Source: DAINPP01 sp036743375 (lineage in GTDB: Bacteria; Thermotogota; Thermotogae; MWEM01). Taken from it: a stretch of 64,000 bases of DNA. The notes beneath the pieces are model-generated. The model did no database searches. It was not told the DNA's origin and saw only the letters and a program-made list of their open reading frames with translations. Positions within the stretch are counted from its first letter, which is position 1. Each line of letters opens with the position of its first letter. The translations under genes and the position numbers were made by a program. This document shows, one piece after another, positions 61,428-64,000 of this stretch. Location: assembly GCA_036743375.1 (NCBI GenBank), contig DAINPP010000004.1, positions 31,322 to 95,321 of the forward strand, read 5' to 3'.

Positions 61428-62570
61428 TTAAATTTTTTCATATCTGTCTTTTATGATAGCAAGATGTTTCATGATTTCTATATTCTGAGGACATTTTCTT
61501 TCGCAGGCACCACACTGAATACAATTTGAAGGTCTCTGTTTTTCAGTCAGCCAGCTGTTAACCCAATAATCCGCCTTATCATGATCACTGAAAATAGAAG
61601 CGTGATTATAGGCCCAGAAGTTCTCAGGAATATTGACACCAGCAGGACAGGGCATACAGTATTTACAGTTTGTACAGTTAACGAGCATCCTATCGTTGAA
61701 GATTTCCTTTACTTTTTTTAAGGCGTCCTTCTCTTCTTCGGTTAATGACCCTGACAATGCACTGGAAGCTGTTTCAAGGTTTTCAATGACCTGTTCCATT
61801 GTTGACATCCCGCTCAGAACAACTCCGATTTCCTTAAAATCCCAGAGATATTTCAACGCCCATTGGGCTGGTGATCTCATTGTTTCACAGGAATTCCAGA
61901 CCTTCTGAATATCTTCGGGCAGATCTTTCCTGGCCAGCATTCCCCCTCTTAACGGTTCCATGATAATGATTCCGAGTCCTTTTTCAGCCGCATAACGCAT
62001 CCCCTTTATTCCAGCCTGATAATTTTCATCGAGATAATTCAGCTGTATCTGGCAGAAATCCCATTCATAATCATTGATAATTTCCTCGAAGAGATCAAAA
62101 TCATCATGAAAAGAAAATCCTGCATAACGTATCTTTCCATCCGCCTTCGCCTTGTCAAGAAATGACTGATAATCATTAGCCGCCGTGTTTTTCCAGTACT
62201 TCCCGCTCAACGCATGCAGAAGATAAAAATCTATTACGTCTACTTCAAGTTTTTTAAGCTGTTCATCAAGAATGCGTTCCATATCTTCATGTGTTCGTAC
62301 ATCCCAAACCGGCAGCTTCGTCGCAATTTTGATCTTTTCACGATAGCCATCTTTCATCACCTGTGCGCAGAACAGTTCACTATTTCCACCGTGATACGGA
62401 TAGGCTGTATCGAGGTAGTTTATTCCATTGTCTATTGCATAGCGTACCATCTGCTTTGCCTTTTCAAGATCTATCCTTGAATCATTCCCATCTATTACAG
62501 GCAGTCTCATCGCCCCAAAGCCAAGAATACTGATAGACTCATTGGTCTTCCCAAATTTTCGATACTGCAT
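61428..62570 (-). CDS. Aldo-keto reductase with C-terminal ferredoxin domain
   Basis: A 380-residue protein. The aldo-keto reductase TIM barrel (about 1-280) has the catalytic segment N-Y-L-D-T-A-Y-P-Y-H-G-G and A-G-F-S-F-H-D. Next come C-x2-C-x2-C-x3-P (context CTNCKYCMPCP) and C-x2-C-x2-C-x3-C-P (context CIQCGACERKCP), which suggest two 4Fe-4S clusters. Such fusions are common in anaerobes and may take electrons from ferredoxin; the substrate is unknown. It starts directly after the MocR-type regulator, sharing the TGAATG junction, so the two form one operon. Confidence 0.9.
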   Translation of the reverse strand: MQYRKFGKTNESISILGFGAMRLPVIDGNDSRIDLEKAKQMVRYAIDNGINYLDTAYPYHGGNSELFCAQVMKDGYREKIKIATKLPVWDVRTHEDMERILDEQLKKLEVDVIDFYLLHALSGKYWKNTAANDYQSFLDKAKADGKIRYAGFSFHDDFDLFEEIINDYEWDFCQIQLNYLDENYQAGIKGMRYAAEKGLGIIIMEPLRGGMLARKDLPEDIQKVWNSCETMRSPAQWALKYLWDFKEIGVVLSGMSTMEQVIENLETASSALSGSLTEEEKDALKKVKEIFNDRMLVNCTNCKYCMPCPAGVNIPENFWAYNHASIFSDHDKADYWVNSWLTEKQRPSNCIQCGACERKCPQNIEIMKHLAIIKDRYEKI

Positions 62571-63983
62571 TCATTTCCCCTCCTTTATTCCGTTTATCCT
62601 ATTAATTGCTTTTTCCAGTCTGTTCACAGCAGTAACTATCTCTTCATGTGTAAGATGCCCAAATCCAACAATCAATTTATTGCCTCTAATAACTTTCTCC
62701 TCCAAAAGATAATCATCCGGAAAATCGACCTCCAGTCCCTCTGCCATAAAAATTGTCCGATCGAGTTCAGAAAACTCACAGTCCCTGAAGGAAACCACAA
62801 GGTGTAATCCGCAGAATTCCCCGTTAATGCATATATCTTTTCCGAATTTTTCTCTCAATGTCTTGCATAAAATCGTCATCTTTGATTTATATTGTCTTGT
62901 CATCCTGTATACATGCTTTTCATAACTGCCATTCATTATTATTTCGTTGAGTACTGCCTGATTCAGCGTACATGGAAAATTCCCGATTTTTTCAAAATAA
63001 ATCCTTACACTTTTGATAAGGTACACAGGAAGAACCATATATCCTATTCTCAGAGATGGACACAACGTCTTGCTGAAAGTCCCGATATGTATAACACGGT
63101 CTGAATTCAACTGAAAGAGCGAATTGATAGGCGCACCTCTGTATCTGAACTCACTGTCATAATCGTCCTCAAGAATAACATGATCATATTTTTCGGCAAA
63201 TTCTACCAAAGCCTGTCTTCTTGCTATAGATAAAGTACCACCAAGGGGAAATTGATGAGAAGGCGACGCATAGATTAATGAAGGGGATTTCATATCTATC
63301 GAAGAAACGACAAGGCCCTCATTATCCACACGTGCCTTAATAAAGTGATAATGACCGGCTTTGAAAACAGGTTCAATAAAATCAACACAGGGATACTCAG
63401 AGATAAGCGTGTTAAAATAACTTTTTAACGAAGAGGCAATGATGTTCATCGAATCCTTTGTCCCGGAAGTGATAATAATCTGATCCATAGCGCATCTGAT
63501 CCCTTTGTGATTCACCAGATAATCACATAACGTTTCTCTCAGCGGAAAATATCCAAGATCATTTCCATAATCGTAAATTTCCCTGTCATTTCTCAACAAC
63601 ACCGTATGAAAAGCCTTTTCCCATGCTTTATACGGAAAACTGTCAAGATCAGGCGTACCGGCTATCAGACTGATAAGATCTTTCCCTTTGTCATAACGCT
63701 TCCCGGATTCCCTCACCTTTTCAGATTTTTGCCGATTGGTTTTTATATTCTCAGAAACATAGGTTCCACTTCCCCTTGAAGAATATAAATATCCCTCGGC
63801 AATCAACTGCTCATAAATCTCCAGAATGGTACTTCTTGAAATATTGAGCTCATCCGACAGTTTTCTGGTGGAAGGTAATTTTGATCCCCCATCGATCTCT
63901 CCGTTGAGGAATTTAAACGTCAAAGCATCGTATAGCTGTTTTTTGACTGGTATTTTGTTATTTCTGTTGATTTCGATAAACAT
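62571..63983 (-). CDS. MocR/PdxR-type GntR-aminotransferase regulator
   Basis: A 470-residue transcription regulator. The GntR winged helix (about 1-75) contains L-P-S-T-R-K-L-S-D-E-L-N-I-S-R-S-T-I. An aminotransferase-like domain (about 110-470) follows, with the PLP lysine in T-F-S-K-T-L-C-P-S-L-R-I-G. MocR proteins sense pyridoxal phosphate adducts; PdxR controls PLP synthesis. GGTAGGTGAT precedes the ATG. The single downstream gene is an aldo-keto reductase, a plausible target. Confidence 0.9.
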   Translation of the reverse strand: MFIEINRNNKIPVKKQLYDALTFKFLNGEIDGGSKLPSTRKLSDELNISRSTILEIYEQLIAEGYLYSSRGSGTYVSENIKTNRQKSEKVRESGKRYDKGKDLISLIAGTPDLDSFPYKAWEKAFHTVLLRNDREIYDYGNDLGYFPLRETLCDYLVNHKGIRCAMDQIIITSGTKDSMNIIASSLKSYFNTLISEYPCVDFIEPVFKAGHYHFIKARVDNEGLVVSSIDMKSPSLIYASPSHQFPLGGTLSIARRQALVEFAEKYDHVILEDDYDSEFRYRGAPINSLFQLNSDRVIHIGTFSKTLCPSLRIGYMVLPVYLIKSVRIYFEKIGNFPCTLNQAVLNEIIMNGSYEKHVYRMTRQYKSKMTILCKTLREKFGKDICINGEFCGLHLVVSFRDCEFSELDRTIFMAEGLEVDFPDDYLLEEKVIRGNKLIVGFGHLTHEEIVTAVNRLEKAINRINGIKEGK

Positions 63984-64000
63984 AAAATCACCTACCTAAA

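Noticed and set aside
1..64000. CRISPR arrays, insertion sequences, prophage genes or attachment sites
   Set aside because: I saw no regularly spaced repeats, transposase or integrase motifs, or tRNA-flanked direct repeats in the window.

Overview
This 64 kb window is a gene-dense piece of a bacterial chromosome. It holds 61 protein-coding genes and one tmRNA gene, and I saw no insertion sequence, prophage, rRNA, tRNA or CRISPR array. By eye it is moderately AT-rich. Strong GGAGG/AGGTGAT ribosome-binding sites precede most genes, TTG starts are common, and many neighbouring genes overlap by 1-40 bases. The genes describe an anaerobic, amino-acid-fermenting bacterium: a 2-oxoacid:ferredoxin oxidoreductase, phosphate butyryltransferase/butyrate kinases, two glycyl-radical-type proteins, several radical-SAM enzymes and an Fe-S cysteine desulfidase-like protein. 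The buk-ptb-buk set next to 2-oxoacid:ferredoxin oxidoreductase genes, together with GlpP, resembles what I remember of Thermotogota genomes, but clostridial or spirochaete relatives are not excluded. The taxonomic call is an inference from memory.

Layout. (1) 69-4706, plus strand: ClpC-type ATPase, RadA, an OsmC protein and an ATC-hydrolase-family protein, ending at a bidirectional terminator near 4800. (2) 8939-4901, minus strand: a cobalamin-binding sensor-like protein, a LolCD/MacB-like ABC system, a GNAT acetyltransferase and an exported thioredoxin-rhodanese fusion. (3) 9053-17084, plus strand: NadE, then a UmuD / DUF72 / UmuC translesion operon behind a terminator-like hairpin, RpiA, and a heterodimeric ABC exporter with one degenerate ATP site. 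(4) 24990-17210, minus strand: a nine-gene amino-acid-fermentation operon running aminotransferase, butyrate kinase, phosphate butyryltransferase, butyrate kinase, P-loop ATPase, and the delta, alpha, beta and gamma subunits of a 2-oxoacid:ferredoxin oxidoreductase. Together these would transaminate an amino acid, oxidise the keto acid to acyl-CoA, and recover ATP through acyl phosphate. An ArsB/NhaD-type ion transporter is divergent from it, across a spacer with four TGCAT repeats.

(5) 40924-27190, minus strand: a run of 14 nearly contiguous genes mixing flagellar-chaperone-like, MtaD, S2P protease, HD-GYP-like, GlpP, YqeK, RlmN, Lgt, DnaB, a B12-radical-SAM protein, TldD/PmbA and CoaE. It is followed by the tmRNA gene (27139-26789), which has its own consensus promoter overlapping the end of coaE. 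(6) 41155-51528, plus strand: FKBP isomerase, a 46-residue protein, HAD hydrolase, MFS transporter and a degenerate S41-like protein. Then come a glycyl-radical activase and a hydroxyproline dehydratase (HypD) that keeps every active-site residue I can recall, a REC-HPt protein, a BTAD regulator with a degenerate GGDEF-like tail, and SerS. (7) 51692-61364, plus strand: CyuA/YhaM-type protein, RecQ, an unknown protein, RsmD, a ROK kinase, ornithine carbamoyltransferase, PlsC, hemolysin-III and an exported lipase-like protein. The last two genes lack ordinary start codons. (8) 63983-61428, minus strand: a MocR-type regulator followed by an Fe-S aldo-keto reductase.

The only stretch over 300 bases without a protein gene is 26613-27189, which holds two terminators and the tmRNA. 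Points that most deserve follow-up are the HypD operon with its REC-HPt and BTAD/GGDEF-like regulators, the DUF72 protein inside the umuDC operon, the unknown ATPase in the fermentation operon, the TGCAT operator-like cluster, and the paired start-codon losses near 59 kb.
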